Assembly (NCBI GenBank): GCA_016215115.1
Contig: JACRLN010000040.1
Span: 1 to 64,000 of the forward strand
Source: Nitrospirota bacterium
GTDB taxonomy: Bacteria; Nitrospirota; Thermodesulfovibrionia; UBA6902
Reading direction: 5' to 3'
DNA: 64,000 nt
Shown: positions 46,572 to 56,492 of the stretch, piece after piece
Layout: the number at the start of each line of letters is the position of its first letter
Numbering within the stretch: position 1 is the first letter of the stretch
The notes under the pieces: model-generated
The model's database searches: none
The model's input: the letters and a program-made list of their open reading frames with translations, nothing else
What the model was told of the DNA's origin: nothing
Made by a program: the position numbers and the translations under genes

Positions 46572-47690
46572 TTAAAAACTCTTGTAAGCTTTTACAATAG
46601 ACGTTACTGCAATCTTTATCTGTCGTTCAGTCGTATCCCTGCCCAGGCTGAATCTCACCGCTGAAAGCGCGCGCTTATCGCTCAATCCCATTGCCTTGAG
46701 AACAGGTGATGGTGTGTGTCTGCCTTCGTGACATGCGGAACCTGTTGAGGCGGCAACTTCGTTTTTTAATTTCTCTAACAGAACAGAACCCATGATATTA
46801 GGAAAAGAGATATTTAATGTATTAGGCAATTTTTTTGAAGGGTGCCCGTTTAGCTTTATACCTGGAATTTGTTTGCACAGTTCATCGTAAAGCATTTTCG
46901 ATAGATATTTCATATTGTAAACCCTGCCCTTTAATTCCTTTTTGGCTATTTCTGCTGCCTTCCCAAGCCCGACAATGGAACAAACATTTTCTGTTCCGGG
47001 TCTTAATCCTTTTTCATGAGAAGCGCCGTAGAGGATCGGCTCCAATTCCAAGTCTTTTCTTTTATAAAGAGCGCCTATCCCCTTCGGACCATAAAATTTA
47101 TGAGATACAATGGTTAGAAGGTCCGTGCCGAGTTTTTTAACGTTTACAGTAACCTTCCCAACCGATTGTGCAGCATCGCTGTGGAAAACTATTCCTCTGT
47201 CATTTGCGATCTTCCCAATTTCTGCAATTGGCTGGATGATCCCGGTCTCATTATTTGAATGCATTATTGTTATGAGAATGGTGTCTTTTCTTAAATTTTG
47301 TATCAGGGAATCTGCACTGACAAACCCGTATTTATCCACCGGTAGATATGTTACCCTGAACCCCTGCTGTTCGAGATATTTTAAAGGCTTCAGTACAGCA
47401 GGATGCTCAATGCAGGATGTGATGATATGACCTGATTTAAATCTTTTTGCAGTTCCAAAGATTGCCAGGTTATTTGCCTCTGTTCCGCCTGATGTGAAAA
47501 TAATCTCATTCAGTGATGCCCCGATTAAGTCTGCCAACTGCATTCGGGCCTTTTCTACAGCAGTTCTTGCCTTCGCTCCATAAGAGTGAGCGCTTGAAGG
47601 ATTGCCAAAATTATCCTTCAGACACTTGTCCATTGCAAGGACAACCTTCGCTGCTAAAGGCGTAGTGGCATTGTTATCGAGGTATATCAT
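46572..47690 (-). CDS. Cysteine desulfurase (NifS/IscS family)
   Basis: YLDNNATTPLAAKV; HSDAAQSVGK; SHKFYGPKGIGALY; STGSACHEGRHTPS. Confidence 0.95.
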   Translation of the reverse strand: MIYLDNNATTPLAAKVVLAMDKCLKDNFGNPSSAHSYGAKARTAVEKARMQLADLIGASLNEIIFTSGGTEANNLAIFGTAKRFKSGHIITSCIEHPAVLKPLKYLEQQGFRVTYLPVDKYGFVSADSLIQNLRKDTILITIMHSNNETGIIQPIAEIGKIANDRGIVFHSDAAQSVGKVTVNVKKLGTDLLTIVSHKFYGPKGIGALYKRKDLELEPILYGASHEKGLRPGTENVCSIVGLGKAAEIAKKELKGRVYNMKYLSKMLYDELCKQIPGIKLNGHPSKKLPNTLNISFPNIMGSVLLEKLKNEVAASTGSACHEGRHTPSPVLKAMGLSDKRALSAVRFSLGRDTTERQIKIAVTSIVKAYKSF

Positions 47691-47719
47691 TCCTTATTAA
47701 AAATTAGTAATGAGTAATT

Positions 47720-47878
47720 ACTAATTAGTGTCTGTCCATAAACTCAAACATTGAACCGTCATTCCCGCAGTCCTTTGAGCGGGAATCCAGTTTTTTTAAC
47801 AAGTTCTGGATGCCCGATTACAGACTTCGGGCATGACGAAATTGAAAACTTGCAATTTATACACAGACACTAATTAGT
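47720..47878. mobile_element. MITE/REP-like element with 16-bp perfect terminal inverted repeats
   Basis: ACTAATTAGTGTCTGT (47720-47735) and its reverse complement (47863-47878) enclosing the 47758-47837 palindromes. Confidence 0.8.
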
Positions 47879-47934
47879 TTCTATGGACTCCTTAATTATT
47901 AATTATTCATTGCTCATTGTTCATTCAATTCAAT

Positions 47935-48804
47935 TCAGGTCTTGTAAAGGATATCCCTGTGGGTGAGTGATACGTTTAAATTTTTCTTTTCGAGCCGTTT
48001 CCTGATTTCTTCAGAGATTACAGGGGACCTGTGTCTGCCGCCGGTACAACCAATGCCTATAGTGAGATAGCTTCTGCCTTCCTTTTTGTAAAGCGGGATG
48101 ACATGGTCCAGAAGCGGATTCAGTTTATCAAAGAAACGTTTGGTGTCATGCTGGGATAAAATAAACTTTCTCACGTTTGCGGATGTACCGGAGAGCGGTT
48201 TGAGTTTAGGTATAAAATATGGATTTGGCAAAAACCGTACATCAAACAGCAGGTCTGCTTCCTTTGGCACCCCGTATTTATAGCCGAATGAGATAAGGTT
48301 GAGGGACATTTCACGGCGGCCTTTATTGAGATAGGATTCTGTCACCAGCTTGCGCAATTGATGGGGAGTTAAAGCAGACGAGTCTATGATTTTATCAGCT
48401 TCTTTTCGTATGGGAGCGAGCAGCGCTGCTTCCCTATGCAGGGCTTTTTTGAGGTCTTTGTATCCAAGCGGGTGAGGTCTTCTTGTCTCCTTGAATCTTC
48501 TGATAAGCACTTCGTCAAGCGCTTCAAGAAATATAATTTCCACTTTATGCCTTTTTCTGAGGGCGGAGACTGTCTCAGAAAAATCAGAAAGAAATTTTCT
48601 CTCTCTTATATCAATCCCGACAGCAATCTTTGATGTTGAAGGGGTCCTGCTGATGAGATCAACAAGCTTCCTGATAAGGGAGGAAGGCATATTGTCCACA
48701 CAAAAAAACCCGCTGTCTTCAAAAGCACGCAGCGCTATCGATTTTCCGGATCCGGATAATCCGGTAAGGATAACAATCAACAGGCTGCTCTTGTACTTTT
48801 TCAC
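47935..48804 (-). CDS. rapZ: RNase adapter protein RapZ (nucleotide-binding)
   Basis: LTGLSGSGKSIALRAFEDSGFFCVDNMPSSL; IGIGCTGGRHRSPVI. Confidence 0.95.
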   Translation of the reverse strand: MKKYKSSLLIVILTGLSGSGKSIALRAFEDSGFFCVDNMPSSLIRKLVDLISRTPSTSKIAVGIDIRERKFLSDFSETVSALRKRHKVEIIFLEALDEVLIRRFKETRRPHPLGYKDLKKALHREAALLAPIRKEADKIIDSSALTPHQLRKLVTESYLNKGRREMSLNLISFGYKYGVPKEADLLFDVRFLPNPYFIPKLKPLSGTSANVRKFILSQHDTKRFFDKLNPLLDHVIPLYKKEGRSYLTIGIGCTGGRHRSPVISEEIRKRLEKKNLNVSLTHRDILYKT

Positions 48805-49316
48805 TTTACCGGTTCTATCAATCCGAGATTTCCGTCATTTCTTTTGTATAAGACATTTATATCTCCCGAGGAGGCATTTGTAAAAACAAAGAAGTTTTTA
48901 TCCAGAAGATCCATCTGCATGGCGGCTTCTTCTACCCCCATCGGCTTTATGTCAAAGGCTTTCTTTTTTATGATCAGAGGGGTTGACTTCACTGTTTCCT
49001 CCGTAGAAGATGCTTTATTCTTGTTTTTCCTCTGCGAAACGATTTTTTCTTTGTACTTTTTTACCTGGCGTTCGAGTTTATCAACGACTTCATCGATTGA
49101 TGAATACATTTCCCCGGTTATGCTTTCCGCCTGTATAAGTAACCCATTAACTTTTATAAGGACCTCTGCCCGGTGCCTGTATTTTTCAACGCTCAGGGTA
49201 ACGATGGCTTCTGTAATATTACTGATATATTTTTCAAACTTGCCAATCTTTTCCTCTGCATAGTCTTTCAGAGTCTTTGTGAGATCCATGTGTCTGCAAT
49301 TAATGATAATGTTCAT
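48801..49316 (-). CDS. hpf: Ribosome hibernation-promoting factor (long form)
   Basis: MDLTKTLKDYAEEKIGKFEKY; KKAFDIKPMGVEEAAMQMDLLDKNFFVFTNASSGDINVLYKRNDGNLGLIEP. Confidence 0.95.
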   Translation of the reverse strand: MNIIINCRHMDLTKTLKDYAEEKIGKFEKYISNITEAIVTLSVEKYRHRAEVLIKVNGLLIQAESITGEMYSSIDEVVDKLERQVKKYKEKIVSQRKNKNKASSTEETVKSTPLIIKKKAFDIKPMGVEEAAMQMDLLDKNFFVFTNASSGDINVLYKRNDGNLGLIEPVK

Positions 49317-49339
49317 TCTGCTCCTCCTTGAAAAATAGT

Positions 49340-49366
49340 AGCTGAGAGCTAAAAGCTATTAGCTGA
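49340..49366. repeat. Heptamer array agctgag-agctaaa-agctatt-agctgat
   Basis: Read directly between hpf and the rpoN stop codon. Confidence 0.8.
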
Positions 49367-50812
49367 TTAAAACCATTTCTTGCGCTTAATATGCGATGGA
49401 ATTTTCATTTCATCTCTATACTTTGCTGCGGTTCTACGGGCTACGTTTATGCCTTTTTCTTTTAATATGTCAACTATTTTTTTATCGTTAATCGGTTTTT
49501 GCGGATTTTCCTCAGAGACTATTTTTTTAATAAGGTCTTTAACAGTTGATGATGATATATCTCCTTCTTCTGAAGAGACTGCATTACTGAAGAAAAATCT
49601 GAAACTCAAAAGACCCTGTGGACATTGGATATATTTGTTTGATGTAACCCGGCTTATCGTACTTTCATGCATGCCCATATCTTCTGCTATGTCTTTCAGG
49701 TTGAGAGGCTTCAGGTATTTGTGCCCTTTTCTGAAAAAATCTTCCTGAAATTTCATGATACTCTCTGTTACCCTGTATATCGTCTTGTTTCTTTGATCAA
49801 GACTTTTGAGCAGCCATATGGCAGAGCGCAGTTTTTCTTCTAAAAACTGCTTCTCTTCCGGCCCCAGGGAATTCTTGTTTGCAAGCAGTTTTCTGTAGTA
49901 ATTTGACAACCTGAGCCTGGGAATACCCTCATCGTTTAAAGTTATGATAAAATTACCGTCAGATTCTTCCACATATACATCAGGGATAATATGGACCGGC
50001 TCATCGCTTGAGTAATTTCTTCCCGGCCTGGGCTCCAGCCCCTCTATAATTTTAACAGCGGCAAGGATATCGTCAATTGATGTCTTAAACTTTATTGCAA
50101 GCTGTTTATATTTTTTTCCTTCAAGCTCAGGGAAACCATTCATAAGTATATTTTCTACCAGAGTTCCTTTAAGTTTTAACGGCGATAATTGCAACAGCAA
50201 ACATTCCTGAAGGTTTCTGGCGCCTACCCCGGAAGGGTCCAGTTTCTGAACAAAAGCGAGCGCTTCTTCTACAGTTTCCATGCCGGTCTCTGCATTTTTT
50301 GCGATCTCCTCAAGGGAGGCCTGCAGATATCCGTCTTCGTTAAGATTATTAATAATTATTTCAGCCGCTTTCCCGGCCGCTTCAGATATATGAGAGAGTC
50401 TTAATTGCCAGAGAAGATGCTCATATAAATCAATTTTCTTTCTGTTACGTTCAAAAAAAGATTGAACATCTTCAGAACTTTCCTGAAAATAACCCAAATC
50501 CCTGCCGTCACTTTCACGTTCTTCAAAATAACTGTTTGTTGTGAAACCGAATATCTTTTCAAGAGGTGTTTCGCTATCATCTGATTGTTCCTGAAAAGTC
50601 TCTTCTTCCGACGCCATTTCGGGAGTTTCAACTTTTTCCTCAGTCTCTCTCTCAAGGCCCTCTTCAAGCATAGGATTGTTCATAAGTTCCTGGTTTATAT
50701 CCTGTGAAAGCTCTAACAGGGGGAGTTGCAGGAGTTTAATTGACTGCTGCAGTTGCGGCGTAAGGATTAATTTCTGTGAAAGTCTTAGTTCAAGTCTTTG
50801 TTCTTGTGCCAT
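49367..50812 (-). CDS. rpoN: RNA polymerase sigma-54 factor
   Basis: LRLSQKLILTPQLQQSIKLLQLP; C-terminal RpoN box variant ARRTAAKYRDEMKIPSHIKRKKWF. Confidence 0.97.
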   Translation of the reverse strand: MAQEQRLELRLSQKLILTPQLQQSIKLLQLPLLELSQDINQELMNNPMLEEGLERETEEKVETPEMASEEETFQEQSDDSETPLEKIFGFTTNSYFEERESDGRDLGYFQESSEDVQSFFERNRKKIDLYEHLLWQLRLSHISEAAGKAAEIIINNLNEDGYLQASLEEIAKNAETGMETVEEALAFVQKLDPSGVGARNLQECLLLQLSPLKLKGTLVENILMNGFPELEGKKYKQLAIKFKTSIDDILAAVKIIEGLEPRPGRNYSSDEPVHIIPDVYVEESDGNFIITLNDEGIPRLRLSNYYRKLLANKNSLGPEEKQFLEEKLRSAIWLLKSLDQRNKTIYRVTESIMKFQEDFFRKGHKYLKPLNLKDIAEDMGMHESTISRVTSNKYIQCPQGLLSFRFFFSNAVSSEEGDISSSTVKDLIKKIVSEENPQKPINDKKIVDILKEKGINVARRTAAKYRDEMKIPSHIKRKKWF

Positions 50813-51534
50813 TACAACCTGAATTCCTCTCCAAGATAGCTTTTTTTGACCAGTTCGTTAGAGATGAGCTCGTCCGGGATCCCGTGGGCCAGTATCTTTC
50901 CGGCGCTTATTATATAAGCCCTGTCAGTTATTGACAGCGTCTCGCGCACATTGTGGTCTGTAATTATCAGGCCAATTCCTTTATCAGCAAGCTGCCGGAG
51001 GGTTTTTTTTAATTCATTGACAGCAAGGGGGTCTATTCCTGCGAAGGGTTCATCAAGAAGCAGAAAAACAGGGTCCACAGATATGGCCCTTGCTATCTCA
51101 ACTTTACGGCGCTCCCCACCGGATAACTGATACCCGAAGCTGCCTGATATATGGGACAGGCTGAATTCCCCAATAATTTTATCAAGCTTTTCCTCTTGAG
51201 ATGCTTTGTCAGTTTCTATTATCTCTAAAACAGCTTTTATGTTATCCTTAACTTTCAATTTTCTAAAGATGGAAGCTTCCTGGGGGAGATAACCGATTCC
51301 TTTTCTGGCTCTTTTATACATCGGGGAATTATTCAGGTTTTCACCGTCAAGGTTTATTACACCTGCGTCGGGAGTTATAAGGCCGAGTATCATATAAAAT
51401 GTTGTGGTCTTTCCTGCCCCGTTTGGTCCAAGCAGCCCAACAACTTCTCCTGAATTGATATTCAAACTGATGTCAGAAACTATGGGTTTCCTGTTATAAC
51501 TCTTTTTCAGTCCGGCAACTTCAAGAGAATGCAT
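50812..51534 (-). CDS. lptB: LPS export ABC ATP-binding protein
   Basis: GPNGAGKTTTFYMILGL; LSGGERRKVEIARA; LLDEPFAGIDPLAV. Confidence 0.96.
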   Translation of the reverse strand: MHSLEVAGLKKSYNRKPIVSDISLNINSGEVVGLLGPNGAGKTTTFYMILGLITPDAGVINLDGENLNNSPMYKRARKGIGYLPQEASIFRKLKVKDNIKAVLEIIETDKASQEEKLDKIIGEFSLSHISGSFGYQLSGGERRKVEIARAISVDPVFLLLDEPFAGIDPLAVNELKKTLRQLADKGIGLIITDHNVRETLSITDRAYIISAGKILAHGIPDELISNELVKKSYLGEEFRL

Positions 51535-52013
51535 TATTTCAGTCCTTTTTTGTTTTGCAGAATTACCCTGCTTCCTTCTACAACAGCACGATCGTCTTGC
51601 AGAAAAAATATTATCTGGGTCCCGGTGATTACATTTTCTCCTTCAACGGCTTTCGGATGACCTTTAAAAATTATTTTTTTCTCATTCTCCATATAGACGG
51701 CTTCATCTGAAAATATGGCTCTTTCTTTTTTATGAACTTTTACATTGCCGGAAGCATTTATTTCCTTAATTTTACTTTCTGAATTATCATAAAATACTGT
51801 CATTTTATCTGAGTAAATCGTTAAATCATCTGTAGTTGCAACCACAGAGCCTTCAAAAATGGCTGTATTGTTTTTATTATCTGCCGTGAGAGTTTTTGAT
51901 GTTATCACTACAGGCTTATTTTCAGCTTTATCGGTAACAGTAGCAGCAGATGCAGTGAAATATATAAATAATATTATTAATACGTTATGAAAGATAAAAA
52001 GTGGCTTTGACAT
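51534..52013 (-). CDS. lptA: LptA/OstA-domain LPS transport protein
   Basis: TADNKNNTAIFEGSVVATTDDLTIYSDKMTVFYD. Confidence 0.9.
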   Translation of the reverse strand: MSKPLFIFHNVLIILFIYFTASAATVTDKAENKPVVITSKTLTADNKNNTAIFEGSVVATTDDLTIYSDKMTVFYDNSESKIKEINASGNVKVHKKERAIFSDEAVYMENEKKIIFKGHPKAVEGENVITGTQIIFFLQDDRAVVEGSRVILQNKKGLK

Positions 52014-52509
52014 TTTTGAGTATCCGTATCTTCTGCTGTTTTATTGAAGCGGCAAGTCCTGTTCCTTCGATCAGGAAATTCTTACCGCTAAATTTTACAT
52101 TATCTTCAGTGGTTAACAATTCGGACTTGCTGTCCCATTTTAGTGTATTTGTTATAAATTTTGTATTTTTTATGTTAATTTCAACAGATTCAATGAGGTT
52201 GATATTACCCTTCTCAGTTTCATAAATACCGTTTCCGCTTATAAGATTAATTTCGGGAGCCTGATTTATCTTCAGCCCTAAGGATTTGAGAAAAATTTCC
52301 TTTTCTCCCTTGGAGAAAGTTGCTTCTTTAGCTAATAGTTCCCACTTTATCTTATCGTTTTCCCTATGGGTAAGATGTAAATCCTGCATGGATGAAGTCT
52401 GGTATGACGGCTGTATTGTCAAACCCTGTTCTTTGTAGTAACTTAATAATATCAAAGTAGTTATTGCAAGAAAAATAAACAAAATTCCAAAATATTTTTT
52501 CTTAATCAT
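51985..52509 (-). CDS. lptC: LPS export protein LptC
   Basis: N-terminal TM and OstA-like repeat region; 29-bp overlap with lptA. Confidence 0.85.
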   Translation of the reverse strand: MIKKKYFGILFIFLAITTLILLSYYKEQGLTIQPSYQTSSMQDLHLTHRENDKIKWELLAKEATFSKGEKEIFLKSLGLKINQAPEINLISGNGIYETEKGNINLIESVEINIKNTKFITNTLKWDSKSELLTTEDNVKFSGKNFLIEGTGLAASIKQQKIRILKNVKATFYLS

Positions 52510-52781
52510 TCAATAGTCTATCATACAGGGTATACCTTGTAAAGACTCTGGCAAGAAAAATGCTATAGTCATCAAAAGAACTTGTCATATTACCATTACA
52601 TAGGAATTACCATAAGAAAAATCAGACATAATAACTGTCCCGGCTTGACATTAAAACTAACAAATGTTAATAATATTCGCTTTGCTTAAAATTTATATAA
52701 CAAGTTTGAGTTATAACACTATAAATAAAACTTAAACACTTCTTTTGAATTCATTTCTGAATAATATTGAAGGGGCGTAGA

Positions 52782-54092
52782 ATGAGTAAAGTTGCGACAT
52801 TTGAAAGAGGCATTCACCCAAAGTATAATAAGGAATTTTCCTCTGGTAAATCTATCACCCAGGCAAAACCGCCTCAAAGAATAGTTGTTCCCCTCAGTCA
52901 GCACATCGGGGCTCCTGCAAAATGTGAAGTAAAAATCGGAGATGAAGTCAAAAGGGGACAAATTATAGGTTCTCCATCAGGTTTTGTATCCGCGCCCGTT
53001 CATTCATCCATTTCAGGGAAAGTAATAGCAATAGCCGATTTCCCAACAGCGGTCGGAAGGATGGTTAGTTCAGTGGTTATTGAGAGTGATGGAAAAGATG
53101 AAGCTGTTGCATTAAAGGAAAATCCCAATTATATGAATCTCACCGCTGACGAAATCAAGGTTATGATAAAAGATGCGGGAATAGTCGGGATGGGCGGCGC
53201 TGCATTCCCGACAAACGTGAAACTTTCTCCGCCGAAAGAAAAACCTATAGATACTGTAATTCTCAATGGAGCGGAGTGCGAGCCTTATCTCACTGCCGAC
53301 CACAGGCTTATGGTCGAGCGCCCCAAAGAAGTAATTGAAGGTTTAAAGATCATTATGAAGGCGCTTGGCGTGAAAGAAGGCCATGTAGGAATTGAAGAAA
53401 ATAAACCCGATGCCATAGAAGCAATGAAGTCAGCAGCTTCCGGTGAGCCGGATATTGAAATTCATTCGCTTGAGATAAAGTATCCGCAGGGCGCTGAAAA
53501 GATGCTTATAAAGGCGATAAAGAACAGGGAAGTTCCGAGCAAGGGGCTTCCGATGGATGTCAGCGTTGTAGTACAGAATATCGGCACGGCGCTTGCAATT
53601 TATGAAGCGGTGAGGTATGGCAAGCCTTTGATGGAAAGGGTGGTTACTGTTACGGGTAAAGGAATTAGAGAACCCAAAAACATGTTGGTGCGTATCGGAA
53701 CTCTTCTGTCGGATGTTGTTGAACAATGCGGCGGTCTTGCTGACGGTGCGGTAAAAGTGATTTCCGGTGGTCCCATGATGGGATTTGCGCAATGGACTCT
53801 CGATGTTCCGGTAACAAAAGGCACGTCTGGGATTCTGGTTCTCACAGAAGATGAATATGTTGCCTCTGATGAATATTTCCCGTGCATAAGATGCGGAAGA
53901 TGCGTTGATGTATGTCCCATCGGACTTAATCCTTCGATGTTAAGTATTCTATCAGAAAAAGGGTTTTATGAAGAGGCAAAGGACTATAACCTTTTTGACT
54001 GCTTTGAATGCGGCTCGTGTGCTTATGTCTGCCCGGCCAAGAGGCCTATGGTGCAGTTTATGAGGCTTGCGAAGTCGCAGGTGAAACCGTGA
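52782..54092 (+). CDS. rnfC: Electron transport complex subunit RnfC
   Basis: FERGIHPKYNKEFSSGKSI; two 4Fe-4S motifs CIRCGRCVDVCP, CFECGSCAYVCP. Confidence 0.96.
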   Translation: MSKVATFERGIHPKYNKEFSSGKSITQAKPPQRIVVPLSQHIGAPAKCEVKIGDEVKRGQIIGSPSGFVSAPVHSSISGKVIAIADFPTAVGRMVSSVVIESDGKDEAVALKENPNYMNLTADEIKVMIKDAGIVGMGGAAFPTNVKLSPPKEKPIDTVILNGAECEPYLTADHRLMVERPKEVIEGLKIIMKALGVKEGHVGIEENKPDAIEAMKSAASGEPDIEIHSLEIKYPQGAEKMLIKAIKNREVPSKGLPMDVSVVVQNIGTALAIYEAVRYGKPLMERVVTVTGKGIREPKNMLVRIGTLLSDVVEQCGGLADGAVKVISGGPMMGFAQWTLDVPVTKGTSGILVLTEDEYVASDEYFPCIRCGRCVDVCPIGLNPSMLSILSEKGFYEEAKDYNLFDCFECGSCAYVCPAKRPMVQFMRLAKSQVKP

Positions 54093-54096
54093 AGAA

Positions 54097-54128
54097 GTGC
54101 AAAAGTGCAATAGCGTAAAAGTGCGGAA
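54097..54128. repeat. Octamer array gtgcaaaa-gtgcaata-gcgtaaaa-gtgcggaa
   Basis: Read directly in the rnfC-rnfD spacer; followed by ggggcgaggcggtgcctcgccc hairpin. Confidence 0.85.
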
Positions 54129-54175
54129 GTAGGGGCGAGGCGGTGCCTCGCCCTCATCAGAAGAAAGGTTGGTAA

Positions 54176-55192
54176 ATGTCAACTGAAGCAAAGACTCATC
54201 AATTGGTTGTATCAGTAAGTCCGCATGTGAGGGACGAGGAATCCATTGCCAGAATCATGTGGACGGTTAATATTGCACTTCTTCCAGCATTTATCATGGC
54301 TGTATATTATTTTGGTCCGAGGGCGGTCTATGTTACAGCCCTTTGTATTGCAACTTCTGTTCTCTCCGAATATTTATTCCAGAGATGGCTGAAAAAGAAA
54401 ACCACCATAAGCGATGGCAGTGCATTTCTAACCGGGCTTCTTCTTGGAATGAATCTGCCCCCGGGTGTGCCGTTTTATATCCCCTTAGTAGGCTCTTTTG
54501 TAGCAATTGTTATCACAAAGACGTTATTTGGGGGGCTGGGTTACAATATCTTTAATCCAGCGCTTATTGGAAGGGCGTTCCTGCTTTTAACCTGGCCCAA
54601 GCTGATGACGAAATGGTATGAGCCCACAGCACTGTTTGTCGGGCTTGACGCCAAGACAACGGCCACACCACTTGGCATCCTGAAAGAAGAAGGATTGGCT
54701 AAACTTGTAGAACACTTCGGCGACAAAGCCGGAGTGTATAAATCTTTGTTTTTTGGAAGCACTGCCGGTTCACTTGGAGAAACCTCTGCAATAGCGCTGC
54801 TTATCGGCGCAGCCATTCTCTTATATAAAAGGTATATAACATGGCATATCCCATTTTCATTCCTTGCATCAGTTGCAGTAATAGCATGGATATTCGGCGG
54901 AAAGGGCGGACTCTTTACCGGCGATCCGGTTATACATCTTCTTAGCGGGGGGTTGATGCTCGGGGCATTCTTTATGGCAACTGATTATGTCACCTGCCCG
55001 ACAATAAGAAAAGGGCAGATAATCTTCGGGATCGGATGCGGGGCCGTCACAATGCTCATAAGATTAAAAGGCGGTTTTCCCGAAGGCGTAATGTTTGCGA
55101 TACTGCTGATGAACTGCTTTGCGCCATTAATTGACAGAAATGTAAAGCCGGAACAGTTTGGCGCTGTAAAGAAGAAGGAAGATAAAAAATGA
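54176..55192 (+). CDS. rnfD: Electron transport complex subunit RnfD
   Basis: SDGSAFLTGLLLGMNLPP; FNPALIGRAFLLL. Confidence 0.96.
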   Translation: MSTEAKTHQLVVSVSPHVRDEESIARIMWTVNIALLPAFIMAVYYFGPRAVYVTALCIATSVLSEYLFQRWLKKKTTISDGSAFLTGLLLGMNLPPGVPFYIPLVGSFVAIVITKTLFGGLGYNIFNPALIGRAFLLLTWPKLMTKWYEPTALFVGLDAKTTATPLGILKEEGLAKLVEHFGDKAGVYKSLFFGSTAGSLGETSAIALLIGAAILLYKRYITWHIPFSFLASVAVIAWIFGGKGGLFTGDPVIHLLSGGLMLGAFFMATDYVTCPTIRKGQIIFGIGCGAVTMLIRLKGGFPEGVMFAILLMNCFAPLIDRNVKPEQFGAVKKKEDKK

Positions 55193-55869
55193 CAGCAAAA
55201 GACATGGCAAAGATAACCATTAACCTTATTGTAATATATGTTATCGGCGGGCTGATTCTTGCCTATGTATATGCAAAGGCCTCTCCTATCATGTTCATAA
55301 AGGCTAAAGAAGAAAAAGAGGCGGCGCTCAAGACAATGATGCCCGAGGCTGACAAGATAGAAGTAATTGGCAAGTGGGAGCCGCATCACAAGCATGCAGA
55401 ATACTATTCTGCTGAGAAATGCGGTGAAGTTAAGGTAACTACCGTGAAGGATGAGAAGACGGGAAAGATGAAAGAGGAAAAAGAGTGTATAAATGCCCAG
55501 GAAATAGGATATATTGTGGAAGGCTTTGGAAAGGGTTACTCGAGTTATATAAACCTCCTTGTTTCGGTTGATAAAAATTTTACTGTCAAAAAGATAAATA
55601 TCCTGCATCATGGAGAGACTCCGGGTTTGGGAGACGAGATCGAAAAGGATTATTTTCTGAAGAGGTTTGAAGGCAAGACGATTGATACACTCGTTGTTAT
55701 AAAAGGAGATACTGCAGATAAAGTAGAAGCGATTTCCGGCGCTACAATATCCAGCCGGGCAGTGACGGAAGACGGGGTAAGAAACGGTGTGAAGATGCTG
55801 AAAGAAAAACTTTCCGGCGGGGAAAAGGAACAACAGGGAGAGGAACACCAACATGGCTCACACTCATAA
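55189..55869 (+). CDS. rnfG: Electron transport complex subunit RnfG
   Basis: FMN attachment motif SGATISSRAVTEDGV; N-terminal TM. Confidence 0.94.
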   Translation: MTAKDMAKITINLIVIYVIGGLILAYVYAKASPIMFIKAKEEKEAALKTMMPEADKIEVIGKWEPHHKHAEYYSAEKCGEVKVTTVKDEKTGKMKEEKECINAQEIGYIVEGFGKGYSSYINLLVSVDKNFTVKKINILHHGETPGLGDEIEKDYFLKRFEGKTIDTLVVIKGDTADKVEAISGATISSRAVTEDGVRNGVKMLKEKLSGGEKEQQGEEHQHGSHS

Positions 55870-56485
55870 AAGCAACTGGGAATTAATAAAAAACGGGATG
55901 TTCAGCGAGAATACTATCTTCAGGATGGCGATAAGTCTGTGTCCCTCCATTGCGGTGACGAACAGCCTGAAAAACGGCTTTTTCATGGGCGTATCGGTCA
56001 TCTTTGTACAGACAATGGTCAATCTCACCGTCTCGCTGATAAGGAATTTTATCAACCCTAAAATCCGTATTCCGATTTTTATGATGGTTATTGCAGGCTA
56101 TGTTAGTCTCATAGACATGTCGATGGCGGCATTCGCAAGGCCTGTTTACAAACAAATCGGACTTTATATCCAGCTTATTGTTGCTTTTGCATCAATCTTT
56201 GCAAGGGCTGAGGTGTTTGCGGTTAAGAATAAAATTATTCCGTCAGTAGCTGACGGTCTTGGCATGGGTATCGGTTTCTTTCTTGCGATGATAATTATCA
56301 GCTTCTTCAGGGAACTGCTGGGCAAGGGCGCATTATGGGGTTTTCCTATTGTGTCCGGCAACCCACTGTTAATTATGATTTTACCTGCGGGTGGCTTTTT
56401 TGCCGTCGGTCTGCTGATGGGTTTCTTCAACTGGCTTGATGCGAAATTGGCTGAACGCAAGGCAGCGCAGGAGACTACGGGGTAG
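55853..56485 (+). CDS. rnfE: Electron transport complex subunit RnfE
   Basis: LCPSIAVTNSLKNGFFMG; DGLGMGIGFFLAMIIISFFRELLG. Confidence 0.95.
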   Translation: MAHTHKSNWELIKNGMFSENTIFRMAISLCPSIAVTNSLKNGFFMGVSVIFVQTMVNLTVSLIRNFINPKIRIPIFMMVIAGYVSLIDMSMAAFARPVYKQIGLYIQLIVAFASIFARAEVFAVKNKIIPSVADGLGMGIGFFLAMIIISFFRELLGKGALWGFPIVSGNPLLIMILPAGGFFAVGLLMGFFNWLDAKLAERKAAQETTG

Positions 56486-56492
56486 AATATTG

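Noticed and set aside
54985-55854. 289-aa minus-strand ORF opposite rnfD/rnfG
   Set aside because: Low-complexity hydrophobic/aromatic shadow ORF antisense to conserved rnf genes.
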